64,000 bases of DNA from Trifolium pratense (Eukaryota > Streptophyta > Magnoliopsida > Fabales > Fabaceae): contig NC_060062.1 in NCBI RefSeq assembly GCF_020283565.1, forward strand, positions 50,862,439 through 50,926,438, given 5' to 3'. Numbering within the stretch: position 1 is the stretch's first letter; the number at the start of each line of letters is the position of its first letter. Positions 22,300 to 33,242 of this stretch are shown in pieces. Both the position numbers and the translations under genes were made by a program. The notes beneath the pieces are model-generated. The model ran no database searches. It saw only the letters and a list, made by a program, of their open reading frames with translations, and had not been told where the DNA came from.

Positions 22300-23176
22300 T
22301 ATGTGAATATTACAAGACTTATATATGGGTTTCCTAGAAAATAGTCGTATGACTTATTTGGTTCTTTAATTTACTGGGCTTCCTAGAAAAGAGTATAGCT
22401 TATTCTGATATTATATGAAATAAATCATTTTTAATATTTAAACACGACCTCTAAAAAGTCAGGATCGACCTTTATGTAGTATGACTCAACTCACACTTGA
22501 AATACCCACAATTTTTTCCTCCAGTGTGAGTAAATAAATAGTAAATTCTTAGATACTTTGGAATCTGGTTGAATATTGATACCCGTGGTTAAAATTTATT
22601 TAAATTTTAAAATAAATTAATAATATAAAAATATAAAATAATATTAATTTTTTTCTACAGACTTCCGATATCCAATGAAATAGATTTAGTTTAATGGTGA
22701 GGAATTTAATAGTATGTATGAGGTCTTGAATTCTATTATAAACAAAAAAACTACCGGAGTGTTGAATTTTAAACAATAGTAAAACTTGCCAAACAACAAC
22801 TTGGTATTTTGTCAAAAAAAAAAAAAAAAACACAACTTGGTAAGGCAACTGGGCACATTCAATGAAGTAAATGGGTATAAGCAAGCAAGTGGACGCATTT
22901 CATGTAAAAACAAACACATGAATATCCAAGTTGCAGCTGATCATCAATTACGTACATTAATTTCTTGAGTGTGTGGAACAAAATTTCTAAACAATGTTAA
23001 TATGTTATAGAGCACGTAATTCCTAGTGATCATAGTTGGTGCAAGTCAACAACCGCCAAACGACTGATATAGTTAAAAGACACATTGATTATCATGGTTT
23101 GTGTTCTAGGAAATAACATTATGGAAAATACATAGCCGGTCCAAATTAATGGTCTTGTTAACCGGATGAGAAAGCT
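22300..23176. other. Intergenic, duplicated patches, no gene seen
   Basis: Contains the partner of the 19.6-19.7 kb patch (22785-22960) and of the 18.84-kb patch (about 23100-23165). A poly(A) run at 22816-22830 has no recognisable retroelement body. Confidence 0.45.
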
Positions 23177-23798
23177 AGGGCTGACAATGACTAGAACCAA
23201 CTCGTGAATAGTTTGAAGTTCAATTCGATAATTGACTTATAAGCTTGGTTCATGAACCAAATGAATTGAACTTGAATTAAAAATTAAGTTCGTTAAATAA
23301 ATGAGTTAAACATAAACTATATATAGTTCGGTTTGTTTGCCTCATGAACAAGCTCGGATATATAATTTTCCAAATCTTTTTAATCGTACACGTCAATGAA
23401 CTTTTCAGTTCCCTGTATACGGCTATTACCCACTCTCCTTTTTCCCAAAAAACAATTACTCCTTTAAACGTTTTTTCTCAACACTTTTCATTATGCACTT
23501 GGGATTACTTTTATTTTAATTTAATATTTGCTTTTTCTTTTTTAAAAAAATAGTTTAAAAGGTTAAAGATTCAATTATGAAATTTTTGGCATGAAAATTG
23601 ACTTTAAAATTATGTGATTTGACTTAGCGAGTTGAACCTAATGAGCCGAAACGAACTATTCGTGAACTTTAAACGAGCGAACTCGAGCTGAAAAAATAGT
23701 TCGTGTCAAACTTGAGCTGAGTTTTGAGCTTAACCAATTCCTATCGAGTCGAGTTGAGCTCAGACGAGTTCGACTCAGCTCGACTTATTTCCAGCCCT
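23177..23798. mobile_element. hAT-type MITE (622 bp)
   Basis: Ends AGGGCTGACAATGA and the inverse of AGGGCTGGAAATAAG, with the exact 8-bp duplication AGAAAGCT at 23169-23176 and 23799-23806. Subterminal sequence is rich in 'gagttcga/tcgaactc' phrases in both orientations. No coding capacity. Confidence 0.87.
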
Positions 23799-23850
23799 AG
23801 AAAGCTATTCCAAATTAATGGTCTTTTTTGTGTTCTAGATAGGCTATGTA

Positions 23851-24660
23851 CACCCTCTGTCCCATTTTATAAGACTCACTTTGACTAAATACATTATTTA
23901 TTTATCTTGCTTTGACCATATTTTGTTAATAATATATAAATGTTATTATATAAGATCTTGTTTTCATTTGTTTTGATGAGTATTTTAAAAATAATATAAT
24001 TGCGGCTCCTATTTGTCAGGATTTTATGGTATTGCGTTGCAGCCTAGTGTTCTTTATGCGGAGATAATTGCGGTTCTTCATGGCCTTGAGATATGTTGAA
24101 ACAATTGGTTCAGTAAAATAGTTTACTACTCTGACTCCCTGTTAGCGGTGTCTATGATTAATAATGGTGTCTCGACATATAATCATTATGCGAATGAGAA
24201 TATTAAAATTCGCCAACTGTTGAGTAGAGTTGGATTGTTACTATTATAATTAACCACATTCTTCGAGAAGGGAATACGTGTGCCGACTTGCTGGCCAAGA
24301 TGGGAGCTTCTGATAACTCACATCTGGTGATATTAGACGAACCACCTTCTCCTTTGTCCAGCGCTATTCGCATGGATGCTCAGGGGGTAGCCTTTGTAAG
24401 GGAGTAATCCCTGTGTTTGTTCTTTTTGTTTTTCCTTTTTTTTTCTCTCATGTAACAAAAAAAAATATTTTGACTGGATTTTTTTAATAATATATAAATA
24501 TTAGCATATAAGATATTTTTTGATTTGTCTTGATTAGTATTTTCAAAATATCAAGTTTTTAATTCTTACTAATAGACAATTAAATATATTAGTGAACAAA
24601 ATTGTGCATTGGCGTACGTGCAGTGGTCAAACATACTCTTATATTTAGAGACGCATGGAG
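23851..24660. mobile_element. Stowaway-like MITE halves bracketing a LINE fragment
   Basis: The left part (23851-about 24000, CACCCTCTGTCCCATTTTATAAG) and the right part (about 24465-24660, ...GTGGTCAAACATAC...GCATGGAG), flanked by TA, each match the intact MITE at 26663-26924. They overlap by roughly 100 bp in element coordinates, so this is two MITE copies or a rearranged one, not a single element with a simple insertion. Confidence 0.6.
24003..24410 (+). pseudogene. LINE-type RNase H relic
   Basis: Pieces read AEIIAVLHGLEIC, YYSDSLLAVSMINNGV and, after a frameshift, INHILREGNTCADLLAKMGA. These are the hallmarks of the RNase H domain (RVT_3) at the end of plant LINE polyproteins. Stops and a frameshift (near 24243) break it. 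A short T-rich and A-rich tail follows (24425-24463). Confidence 0.75.
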
Positions 24661-25054
24661 TATTTCTAACTTGAGGGTGTCCCACTAGGCGTGCCAATTT
24701 GATGGCAGTGCTATACATTAATACAACGAAGTGTTATTTTTGCATTTCAACACAATAAATCCAACAGAAAACCTAGGACTTGAATTAGATCCTTCATAGG
24801 TTCTCAGTTAAAAGGATTACATAATTGCATATATATGAAATATGGTGCGCTCATGAAATTGAATCTAAAAGGAAATTGCAAGGCAAGAAAGAGTAAATTT
24901 CAGGAATTATATATTGATACATCAATTGAGAATTTACATCATGTGTCAAGGAGTGTATTCTCGTGTTGTTATTTGTGTGTGTTAGCGTGCAGATCTATTG
25001 TTGTTCTAGGCGGTGTATTAATTTCTCTCTCGAAAATGAACTATCTAAAATGAG

Positions 25055-25236
25055 TACGGATTCTCTCCATTTCCTAAAAGAAATTGTGTTGTCCATTACT
25101 ATAACATTTAAATAAATCAATTATATAAAGGCACGCTTTTCGAGAATTGTTGACATTATTTAAATATTTATACACTAAAACCTTAGTAATTGGAACTTCC
25201 TTTTCTTTTAGGAAATGGAGAGGATCCATGCTCCTC
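25055..25236. repeat. Inverted-repeat element (about 180 bp)
   Basis: 'ggattctctccatttcctaa' near 25060 is mirrored by 'ttaggaaatggagaggatcc' near 25210, and the interiors also pair loosely (attacta/tagtaat). Looks like a small MITE; I could not settle a target duplication. Confidence 0.6.
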
Positions 25237-25857
25237 TAGAATAGCCTAAGCTCTTTCTTTATTTATAGAGTAGGAAAATATCTTCGGCAACTGCTCTCGA
25301 CTTTGTTCTCCACTCTCTGGTGTTCATTTTGATTTGAAATTAATGTATGAACATATATCATCATCATCATCATCATATCATATCATATATATAATTTTTG
25401 AAAAGTGATCCCACTACCAAACCCTAATTCATGTTATTTATTATGTCCAATTAAATCACTCAACAATGTCACATCATTTCTTCTTATATATACATCATTG
25501 TCATCATCACCATGTACTCTTCATATACCTACATTAATCACATCATTGGTTTATTTCTTTCTTTCTTTTCTTCCAATTTGTTTTTTATCTTTTTTCTCAA
25601 TTTTTTTCTCTATAAGATGTGTGTTCCCTTAGTGTTTAAGCAAATTTTGAATTAGTTTAGTTTAGTGGGCTTCATTATTTATTTATTTTATTTTGCAGGT
25701 AGGAGAAAGATAAATTAGTTTTTGAAATATTTAAAAAAAACATATTTAATATATATATTATATTTAAATAAATTTTATTGTTACTATTTTATTTATAATA
25801 TATATTGTTCCAGTTATTGATTTATCATCCATAAAAATATTTTTTTGACATTATATA

Positions 25858-25888
25858 ACACTCGTGCATCGCGCGGGTAAATGTCTAG
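25858..25888 (+). mobile_element. Helitron 3' terminus (second Helitron)
   Basis: A hairpin of CTCGTGC-atc-GCGCGGG type (25861-25877, with G-T pairs) is followed by TAAATGT and CTAG at 25885-25888, then a T. This is the same architecture as the 3' end of the Helitron at 4689. The 5' TC end lies somewhere upstream and I could not place it; no helicase is seen. Confidence 0.65.
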
Positions 25889-26046
25889 TTTTAGATTAAA
25901 TGTTTTATTTTTACTTTAAATGCTTGTTATTTTATTTTGGTCGATATTATTTTACAAATTGATGGTAATTTTTTTTGTTTTGACAACTCAAATTGATGGT
26001 CATCAATTATGAATAAAGAAATAAAAAAATTCCGTTAAAAAAAAAA

Positions 26047-26364
26047 TCACTGCTGCTAAAGAAAGGGGTACGATTTTTTTAAAAAAAAAGTTCCTTACTT
26101 GCCGCGGTTTTTAACGGCTGTAATTTCTTTATGTGGGTAATTTTGGCGGCGGTTATAAACCGTCACTAAAACAGTACATTAATATTGTCATCATTTGCTT
26201 ATTGCGGCAATAAGCAATAAGCAATACTAGCGGTCATTCCAGCTGTTGCTTTTGACCGCCGCAAAAAGTTCGTATCGCCTATATTTGCAGCGTACACGGA
26301 ACTACCGCAAAATTCATTTAGCGGCGTTTTTTAACCGCCACAATTTACTCTACTTATTGTAGTG
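26047..26364. mobile_element. CACTA-like terminal fragment
   Basis: The right end is the inverse of CACTACAATAAGTAGAG (26364 inward), a CACTA-type terminus. The interior is rich in 'gccgcggtttttaacgg' and 'gcggcgttttttaaccgcc' inverted motifs. The left end, CACTGCTGCTAAAG, may be a degenerate partner, but no matching 3-bp duplication was found. Confidence 0.5.
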
Positions 26365-26662
26365 TGATTAACAATAGATGGAAGGTTTCAATTGGATGGA
26401 TACATGCTTGCATCACCACTGATGATGTAGGCAAATAGGGTTACCGCATCCTACCTTTATATTATTATAGTAAAATAAGATAAGATAAGATTAGTTCTCA
26501 GAGAACCTATGCTATTGTTGATCCAAGTGATGTATTATTCACCCACGTTTAGCATATAAAGAGCAATTAATGTTTCATGAAGAATCTTAATAAAAATCAA
26601 TAGTGTATAACAATACATATACATACAAAGCTAAATCAACACATACCTATATTTAGCATATA

Positions 26663-26924
26663 CGTCCTTCGTCCCTTTTTATAAGAGTGTTTGACTAAAA
26701 TGTATTATTCATTTGTATTGTTTTGACCGTATTTTTTTAATAATATATAAATATAAATATTAGCATATAAGATATTGTTTAATTTGTTTTAATGAATATT
26801 TTCAAAATATTTTAAGTTTTTTATAATTTTTACTAATAAAAAATTAAAGATATTATTGATCAAAATTGTACATTAGCGTACGTACAGTGGTCAAACATAC
26901 ATTTATATTTAAGGACGGAAGGAG
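26663..26924. mobile_element. Stowaway-like MITE (262 bp)
   Basis: Ends CGTCCTTCGTCCC...TTATAAG and the inverse of CTCCTTCCGTCC, flanked by TA (26661-26662 and 26925-26926). Matches both halves at 23851-24660. Confidence 0.8.
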
Positions 26925-27190
26925 TACTATACCAACCATTCATCCTTTTTAAAAAAAATACAATTTTGAGTTTCATCGATCAGTACGATAAAGTAAACTA
27001 AAAGCATAGGAAGAATTCAAAATCTCGTTTGACTGTCTAACCAACCATGTTCTGACATGGCTTCTTTGCAGTGAAAAATTGTGTAATTTTAAGTCTTTTG
27101 TGATTCAATGTTGATTATGGAGAGGTGAATGATGGTAATACCCGTATGTGGATATGTGACATTACCTCCAATTTATTCACAAATTTTCAG

Positions 27191-27429
27191 GATGGAAATA
27201 GAAGCTGATTACATTGGACTTATATTACACTTATATCCTCGGGCTGCACCTAAACTCTATAAGAAGTTCCAAAGAATCACCGGTGATTCTAGGATCTTCT
27301 CTACTCATCCATCTGGAAATAAAAGAGCAGAATTGCTTGCTCGATCAAACTCAGGTAATGGAAGAAGCTCTTACTATATATAGGAATGCAAGAGCTGGAC
27401 TTGGATTTAATGCACAAATTCCACTATAG
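27191..27429 (+). pseudogene. OMA1-like M48 metallopeptidase, C-terminal relic
   Basis: After a retained 'ttttcag' acceptor it reads MEIEADYIGLIL...RAAPKLYKKFQRITGDS...STHPSGNKRAELLA. With a +1 shift near 27350 it continues QVMEEALTIYRNARAGLG. This is the end of the plant mitochondrial OMA1-type peptidase: the EADYIG segment belongs to the active-site region and STHPSG is conserved. Short internal stretches are missing after GLIL and before FSTHPSG. The retained splice site suggests a genomic fragment, not a retrocopy. The zinc-binding HEXXH exon is absent. Confidence 0.75.
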
Positions 27430-27668
27430 TACTTGTTGGTGTCATCATATCACAAAAGTTCCTACCAATTGGCCCATTGATGTCAAATGACAACAACAAA
27501 AGTTCATTTTAGCAAGAAGACACAACTTGCTTAGATTGGTTAGATAAACATATATGTTTCTTTTGGTAGTTTGGTTGCAATGAACCAAAACCAATTTAAT
27601 GAACTAGCTCTAGGAAGGGTCAACTAAGTAGAACATAGACAGAACCATGGTCCAATTTTATTTGAGCA

Positions 27669-27693
27669 AAACACACACACACACACACACACA
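27669..27693. repeat. (AC)n microsatellite
   Basis: About 12 AC units. Confidence 0.9.
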
Positions 27694-27789
27694 ATGTACA
27701 TGGCTAACATTTCTTTCAAGATTAACTTGTAAATTGTATTAGAACAAAAATGATATAAAGGTTAATCACAAAATATCAAGTTATGCTTA

Positions 27790-29570
27790 TCATAAAAATA
27801 CCAATATATTATGAACATGCCATAATTGATGAAACGACATGTGAATTGATTCAGATGAAGTCCTTACCCGTTGTAGAAACTTCATTTCTACCGACACGTT
27901 AAGATCATTGTAAGAAATCAAATCACCGTCAAATTTAATTGAATTAATAGATTCCGCATCTATTGATCCTTGAGAGAAAATTTTCAACTGAGGGCAATCC
28001 AACATGTTCACTTGTGCCAGAGACGGTAACTTCAAAGTCTCACTGCCAGAATAAAAGCATTCCAGGCTAGATAAAGAACTTAGAACTATACAGCTTGCTT
28101 AGCTGCTCAAGTTTGAGTCTTTCTAAAGTGTTGTCTCGTTCCACTATCCTTGTCATTGTATTACAATTCTTGACTTTGATCTTCTGAAGGTGCATTAACT
28201 TCATTGCTAGTGAAGATGTGAATAAATAATTCAATCCATGACATTCTGTAATATCCAATTCTTTTAGACAGGAGAAAGATACAGCAGAAATAGGATGGAC
28301 TAATAATATTGTCAAATCAGGACAATTGGAAACAATTAGTTGTTGCATGCAGCCTCTCACAAATTGTGTTTAAAAATAATGATCCCTCTGATCCAACGAA
28401 TTTGAGATTTGTTATATGGTTCAATGACAACATTTCCTTCCAAGTGTCCAAGCATCATCTCTTCACCAATGTTGGGATTTTGATTCAGGAGTACCTCAGG
28501 TCTACTGCAATAGTATAGATACAATTTCTTCACATTAAGTGTCTTCTCAAGTATTTCAAAGAGAAAACCAGGCTGCTTATTATCACTGTTCAAATCATAC
28601 AAATTCAGGAAAAGTGTATCTAAATATGGGAGGTTTTCTGTAAATAGTCTGAACCATAATGCCGAAGCATCCTTCCAATCAAGTGACAATACCTTCAGGC
28701 TGGGAATGGCCTGTAAGAGGTGAACAAACCAATTGTAAAGAAAGAGCAGTAAAATTAGAAGATGAAATATAAAAGGAAAATGTTGATAATGCAGATTCTA
28801 TGTTTCTTACTCTCAGATCCGAAATAAATAACGGGATGTTTGTAAATTGAAGTACTACCGCCTTCAGTATCACCCTCCAGATGTTCACTTTGAAATAGCT
28901 TTAACTTCAGACAATAGAACACTGATAACGAGTTTAAGGCGGGGCATTCCAGAGTGAATGATCCAGGGTAAAAGCAAGTGAGATTTGACAAACTAGTAAG
29001 AGTCAGGATGGTTAAATAAGGGTACACAAATTTTTGTGTCACTTTCTTTTGAGAAGATTCTTTTCCAACAATTGCTAGCATCTTATAGCAGGATCCTATC
29101 TCAAGTTCCTCGAGCTTCAACAGATTTCCAGCCATGACCATGGGAAACAGATATTCAAGATTTTCACAATTTTTAACAACGACTTGTTGCAGATTTTCAA
29201 AGTTGTGACTCACTTGAAGATTATTTTTCCATACATGTGTCAACCTAGGTAGGTTTTCTAAAGTCAGCTTCTTCAGTTGTAACGTTGTTGCCATTATTTC
29301 AGCGTCACTGAAATTAAAAACTACCTCTAACTGGTGGCAATCCCTTACATCCAATTCTTTTAAGCTCTTTAAGCAAGGAAGAATATTGGATGAAATTGCA
29401 CATGATTCAAATTTTTCAAACTGTAAAACCAATTACTTTGCTGAAAAGGGTTACTATACTGGCACTCATGGAGCACAAGATGTTCAGAAACATTGATCTC
29501 GTCCATGCCTTCAAAAAACTTCTGTAAATATATTGAATGTAAGTTTATCATCAGATTATCATATTTCATT
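27790..29570 (-). pseudogene. Leucine-rich-repeat part of a CNL-type resistance gene, broken
   Basis: Successive minus-strand pieces carry the irregular LRRs typical of CC-NBS-LRR proteins: LPCLKSLKELDVRDCHQLEVV, LTLENLPRLTHVWKNN and LLKLEELEIGSCYKMLAIVG (29432-28813); SLKVLSLDWKDASALWFRLF (28714-28372); CLKELDITECHGLNYLF (28360-28067); LPSLAQVNMLDCPQLKIFSQG (28035-27790). The junction at about 28812/28715 has a proper donor (GTAAGA) and acceptor (TTACAG), so one intron survives. Other junctions (about 29425, 28370, 28070) are frameshifts. No coiled-coil, NB-ARC or P-loop was found upstream to 30 kb. Such proteins are intracellular immune receptors; this is only a decayed LRR tail. Confidence 0.78.
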
Positions 29571-29774
29571 CACTCCACTGCTTTTCTCAATGCACAGAAA
29601 ATTTTAGTTGTCAGAAATGAATATATCTTCATTTACTCAATCAAAACTATAAAGAAAAAGAAAGCAACTAAATGGAAATTCATTCAATAGATTCACAAGT
29701 GCGTACCTTTTCCTTGAATATATATTGTATGGTACCATTTTGTATAGTACAATAGATGTGGCATTGAGCCGATG

Positions 29775-29948
29775 AGATTTGGATTCTCTAAAGTCACAAT
29801 TTCCTACATTTAGGCAAAATTTGAGGGCATTTTAATCTTTACAACAAACATAAATGCATTTTAAATATGTCACATCTTTTCTTTCTTAGTTAAAATTTGA
29901 TTGAATGTAGATGAATTTAAGACTTTTGAATATAGAGAATCCAAATCC
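29775..29948. mobile_element. MULE-type MITE (174 bp)
   Basis: Ends AGATTTGGATTCTCTA and the inverse of GGATTTGGATTCTCTA. The exact 9-bp duplication GAGCCGATG is at 29766-29774 and 29949-29957. Confidence 0.85.
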
Positions 29949-30003
29949 GAGCCGATGGATGTGACATTGGACTTAGCTAAAGCCCAAAAGTCTTATTTAT
30001 TGT

Positions 30004-30794
30004 TGTTGTGAATTCGTTAATAAAAATCACACCAATACGAAACTTGATGTGTGGAGCAATTGAGTCAAGCAACCAATATCAAAGAGTAGATAGAGATGAT
30101 GATAATAATAATCCAAAAGCAAGTAAACAAATAAAAGAGAGAAGAGACACAAATCTTTGTTTACCCAGTTCGGTTAAAATAACCTAGTCTGGGGGAGAGA
30201 GCAGCCCTCCGTTCCACTAGAATCAAATAAGTCACTTACAAGCAATTCCCAAATTTGGGTTACAAGAATTAGCAAACCCTAACTCTACCCAAATCCCGAA
30301 TTCCTTCCCGTGATGAAGAAACTCAATTTGACCTAGTCTACCCAAGGTGAACAAAGCAAACAATAAACCTTTGCCCTAGAATTATACCAAAAGAAAACCC
30401 TTTTGTTCTCTCTCTAAAACCCTAGCCTTTGATGGTGGCAAATCCTTATTGTTCCTTTCACTCTCTTATTTTTCTATGAATAAAGTGATCCCTATTTATA
30501 GAAAAATATATGCCAAAAAACTAGTAACAAATCTGTTTTAAAAATAAAACAAATCCAAGTCAGAGTACCCTCCAAGAAAAGATTTTTTCCCAAAAAAACA
30601 GCAAAACAACACATGCTGTCAAAACGCGCTGCGCCTGGGCGTGAGCTCCCACGCCTGGGCGTGAGAAGGCAGATTTGATCCCAATTCTGCACGCCTGGGC
30701 GCCAGCTCCCACGCCTGGGCGTGAGCAGGCAGAATCTCCCTAAAAATATGATTTTCTGACTTCTTGTTACCGAGATTTCAAGGCATATCCAACA
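30004..30794 (-). repeat. 3' LTR of gag-only element 1
   Basis: 791 bp. Carries four near-palindromic ACGCCTGGGCGTGAG-like units at about 30640-30725. Confidence 0.92.
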
Positions 30795-30864
30795 ATTCTC
30801 CACCTTGCCTTTAAATCGATGGTGATCCCATCAACCACCATGCTGCTCTCTCCATCTTGAACCT

Positions 30865-32406
30865 CTATTCAAGATCACCGGCCAAGTCCAAGTCCCACTT
30901 GAACCTTGACCTAGGCACCATCCTCCACTTGCTTCCCACAAGCTGTACCTCACCTTCATCCCTCGGAATGCCTTCCGCCCTCATGAAGATCTTGCCTCCC
31001 ACTACCATAGGATGTTTGGTAGCACCCACAAGATTCACCGCACCCTCTTCAGCCCCCAGAGTAGCTAAGTCCGTCCTCCTGAAGAAACGCTTGTTCCCCA
31101 CTATCACCGGCATTTTAGATAGTCCAACAAGCTTCACCATCCTTCGACCCCCGGAATGCCTTCCGTCCTCTCGAAGTATTGCTTGGCTCCGAACCCACCC
31201 TGGAATTTTAGGCGGTTCCACAAGCTGCAACATCAAACTCCCCTTGCATCCAACTACCTCCAGCAGTCCTACAAGTTCCCTAGTTTGATCACCGTTGCTT
31301 TCAATTGCCTCCCTGAAGATTCTCTCAAGGTCTTGCACTTCTTCAGATACAATTGAAACATAACCCACAAGGTCTCCATGGTCATCCCCCTTTGGTTCAA
31401 CACTACCACCCTCCTCCCTATCTCCGATTAGATAGCCAAGGGTTAATGTTGACTGTCTACCACTATTGGAAGACTCCACCTCAAACTGAGTTTCCACCAA
31501 AGTATACCCACCATGATCTACACCTTGTAACAAGCAAGACCTCTCCAACTCCTCTGAAACAGCCACCCCGAAATCCCCTAACTCTCCACCGTCACGAGCA
31601 TCATCACCATACACCACTAGTGCCTCTCCATACTCATAACCCTCATACTCCGATGAGCCTTCAACAACATGAGCAGAATTATTGTCCTTCAACTCCGGAC
31701 AATCCCTCTTGAAGTGACCTTTCTTCCGACAATGGAAACAATTCCACTTGTCACCGCCCTTTCCCTTAGCCTTCCTACCTCCACCTCCACCTCTACCACT
31801 TGAAACGTTTAAGGCATCCACACCGCTCTCCACCTTCAAGTTGTTTGACTTAGTTAGCTCTTTCGACCTCAAGGCCGATTGAACTTCCTCCAAGGTAACA
31901 GGGTTTTCCCTGCCGTAGAGCATGGTATCCTTGAAACTTTCATAGGATTTAGGTAACGTACATAGTAGATGTAGTGCTTTATCTTCATCTTCTAGGTTCA
32001 CCTCAAGGTTGGCTAAGTCATCAATAATCTTATTAAATTCCGCCAGTTGTTCCGTCATGGATTTCGTCTCCACCATTCGGTAAAAGAAGAGCTTTTGTTT
32101 CAGAAACTGCTTATGTGCCGCCGACTTGGTCATATACAATGAATCAAGCTTAGCCCACATAGACGCAGCGTTGGTCTCCTTTGCAACTTCTCTCAACACA
32201 TTGTCTCCGAGGCACAAGATGATAGCACTAACTGCTTTATCATTCAACTCAGTCTTCTCCGCGGCGGAGAGACTCGCCGGCATCCGTGCTTCCCCCTTCA
32301 AGGCCTCAACACACTTGTTATGGACTAAAACAGCCCTCATCTTCACCTTCCACAACCCGAAGTCGTTACTACCGGTGAACTTCTCAATATCAAACTTCGA
32401 ACCCAT
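30865..32406 (-). CDS. Copia-type Gag protein (513 aa)
   Basis: Starts MGSKFDIEKFTGSNDFGLWK at 32406, just inside the 5' LTR and PBS. Residues 1-195 form the UBN2-type capsid domain (LREVAKETNAASMWAKLDSL, EFNKIIDDLANLEVNLEDED). A Gly/Lys-rich linker leads to the zinc knuckle CFHCRKKGHFKRDC at 223-236 (C-X2-C-X4-H-X4-C). The last 260 residues are unusual: acidic, then about four degenerate copies of a unit of roughly 29 residues with the pattern VxLVGxxKxPxxVG. It would package element RNA into virus-like particles in the cytosol. The frame is intact. The homologous Gag at 42837 is much shorter. Confidence 0.9.
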   Translation of the reverse strand: MGSKFDIEKFTGSNDFGLWKVKMRAVLVHNKCVEALKGEARMPASLSAAEKTELNDKAVSAIILCLGDNVLREVAKETNAASMWAKLDSLYMTKSAAHKQFLKQKLFFYRMVETKSMTEQLAEFNKIIDDLANLEVNLEDEDKALHLLCTLPKSYESFKDTMLYGRENPVTLEEVQSALRSKELTKSNNLKVESGVDALNVSSGRGGGGGRKAKGKGGDKWNCFHCRKKGHFKRDCPELKDNNSAHVVEGSSEYEGYEYGEALVVYGDDARDGGELGDFGVAVSEELERSCLLQGVDHGGYTLVETQFEVESSNSGRQSTLTLGYLIGDREEGGSVEPKGDDHGDLVGYVSIVSEEVQDLERIFREAIESNGDQTRELVGLLEVVGCKGSLMLQLVEPPKIPGWVRSQAILREDGRHSGGRRMVKLVGLSKMPVIVGNKRFFRRTDLATLGAEEGAVNLVGATKHPMVVGGKIFMRAEGIPRDEGEVQLVGSKWRMVPRSRFKWDLDLAGDLE

Positions 32407-32431
32407 GGTACTTGATTATCGAATGATCCTT

Positions 32432-32449
32432 GCCCCACGGTGGGCGCCA
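32432..32449 (-). other. Primer binding site, gag-only element 1
   Basis: On the minus strand, TGGCGCCCACCGTGGGGC, 2 nt after the end of the 5' LTR. It is not the initiator-Met site usual for Copia. The same 18-mer occurs at 43694-43711 and 56292-56309. I could not assign the tRNA. Confidence 0.75.
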
Positions 32450-32451
32450 AT

Positions 32452-33242
32452 TGTTGTGAATTCGTTAATAAAAATCACACCAATACGAAACTTGATGTGT
32501 GGAGCAATTGAGTCAAGCAACCAATATCAAAGAGTAGATAGAGATGATGATAATAATAATCCAAAAGCAAGTAAACAAATAAAAGAGAGAAGAGACACAA
32601 ATCTTTGTTTACCCAGTTCGGTTAAAATAACCTAGTCTGGGGGAGAGAGCAGCCCTCCGTTCCACTAGAATCAAATAAGTCACTTACAAGCAATTCCCAA
32701 ATTTGGGTTACAAGAATTAGCAAACCCTAACTCTACCCAAATCCCGAATTCCTTCCCGTGATGAAGAAACTCAATTTGACCTAGTCTACCCAAGGTGAAC
32801 AAAGCAAACAATAAACCTTTGCCCTAGAATTATACCAAAAGAAAACCCTTTTGTTCTCTCTCTAAAACCCTAGCCTTTGATGGTGGCAAATCCTTATTGT
32901 TCCTTTCACTCTCTTATTTTTCTATGAATAAAGTGATCCCTATTTATAGAAAAATATATGCCAAAAAACTAGTAACAAATCTGTTTTAAAAATAAAACAA
33001 ATCCAAGTCAGAGTACCCTCCAAGAAAAGATTTTTTCCCAAAAAAACAGCAAAACAACACATGCTGTCAAAACGCGCTGCGCCTGGGCGTGAGCTCCCAC
33101 GCCTGGGCGTGAGAAGGCAGATTTGATCCCAATTCTGCACGCCTGGGCGCCAGCTCCCACGCCTGGGCGTGAGCAGGCAGAATCTCCCTAAAAATATGAT
33201 TTTCTGACTTCTTGTTACCGAGATTTCAAGGCATATCCAACA
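32452..33242 (-). repeat. 5' LTR of gag-only element 1
   Basis: 791 bp, same length as the 3' LTR. Confidence 0.92.

Larger units (their letters stand above)
30004..33242 (-). mobile_element. Gag-only LTR retrotransposon (TR-GAG type), copy 1
   Basis: Two 791-bp LTRs (30004-30794 and 32452-33242) begin TG and end CA, with the 5-bp duplication ATTGT at 29999-30003 and 33243-33247. A primer binding site lies next to the right LTR and a purine-rich AAGGTGGAGAAT next to the left LTR, so it is transcribed on the minus strand. The only gene is a Copia-type gag; no protease, integrase or reverse transcriptase is present, so movement would need another element's enzymes. The LTRs look identical in the stretches I compared, implying recent insertion. 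Confidence 0.93.

Noticed and set aside
31353..32635. Plus-strand frames opposite Gag of element 1, including a Pro/His-rich one
   Set aside because: They mirror the Gag coding frame and the LTR; composition follows from the complementary strand.
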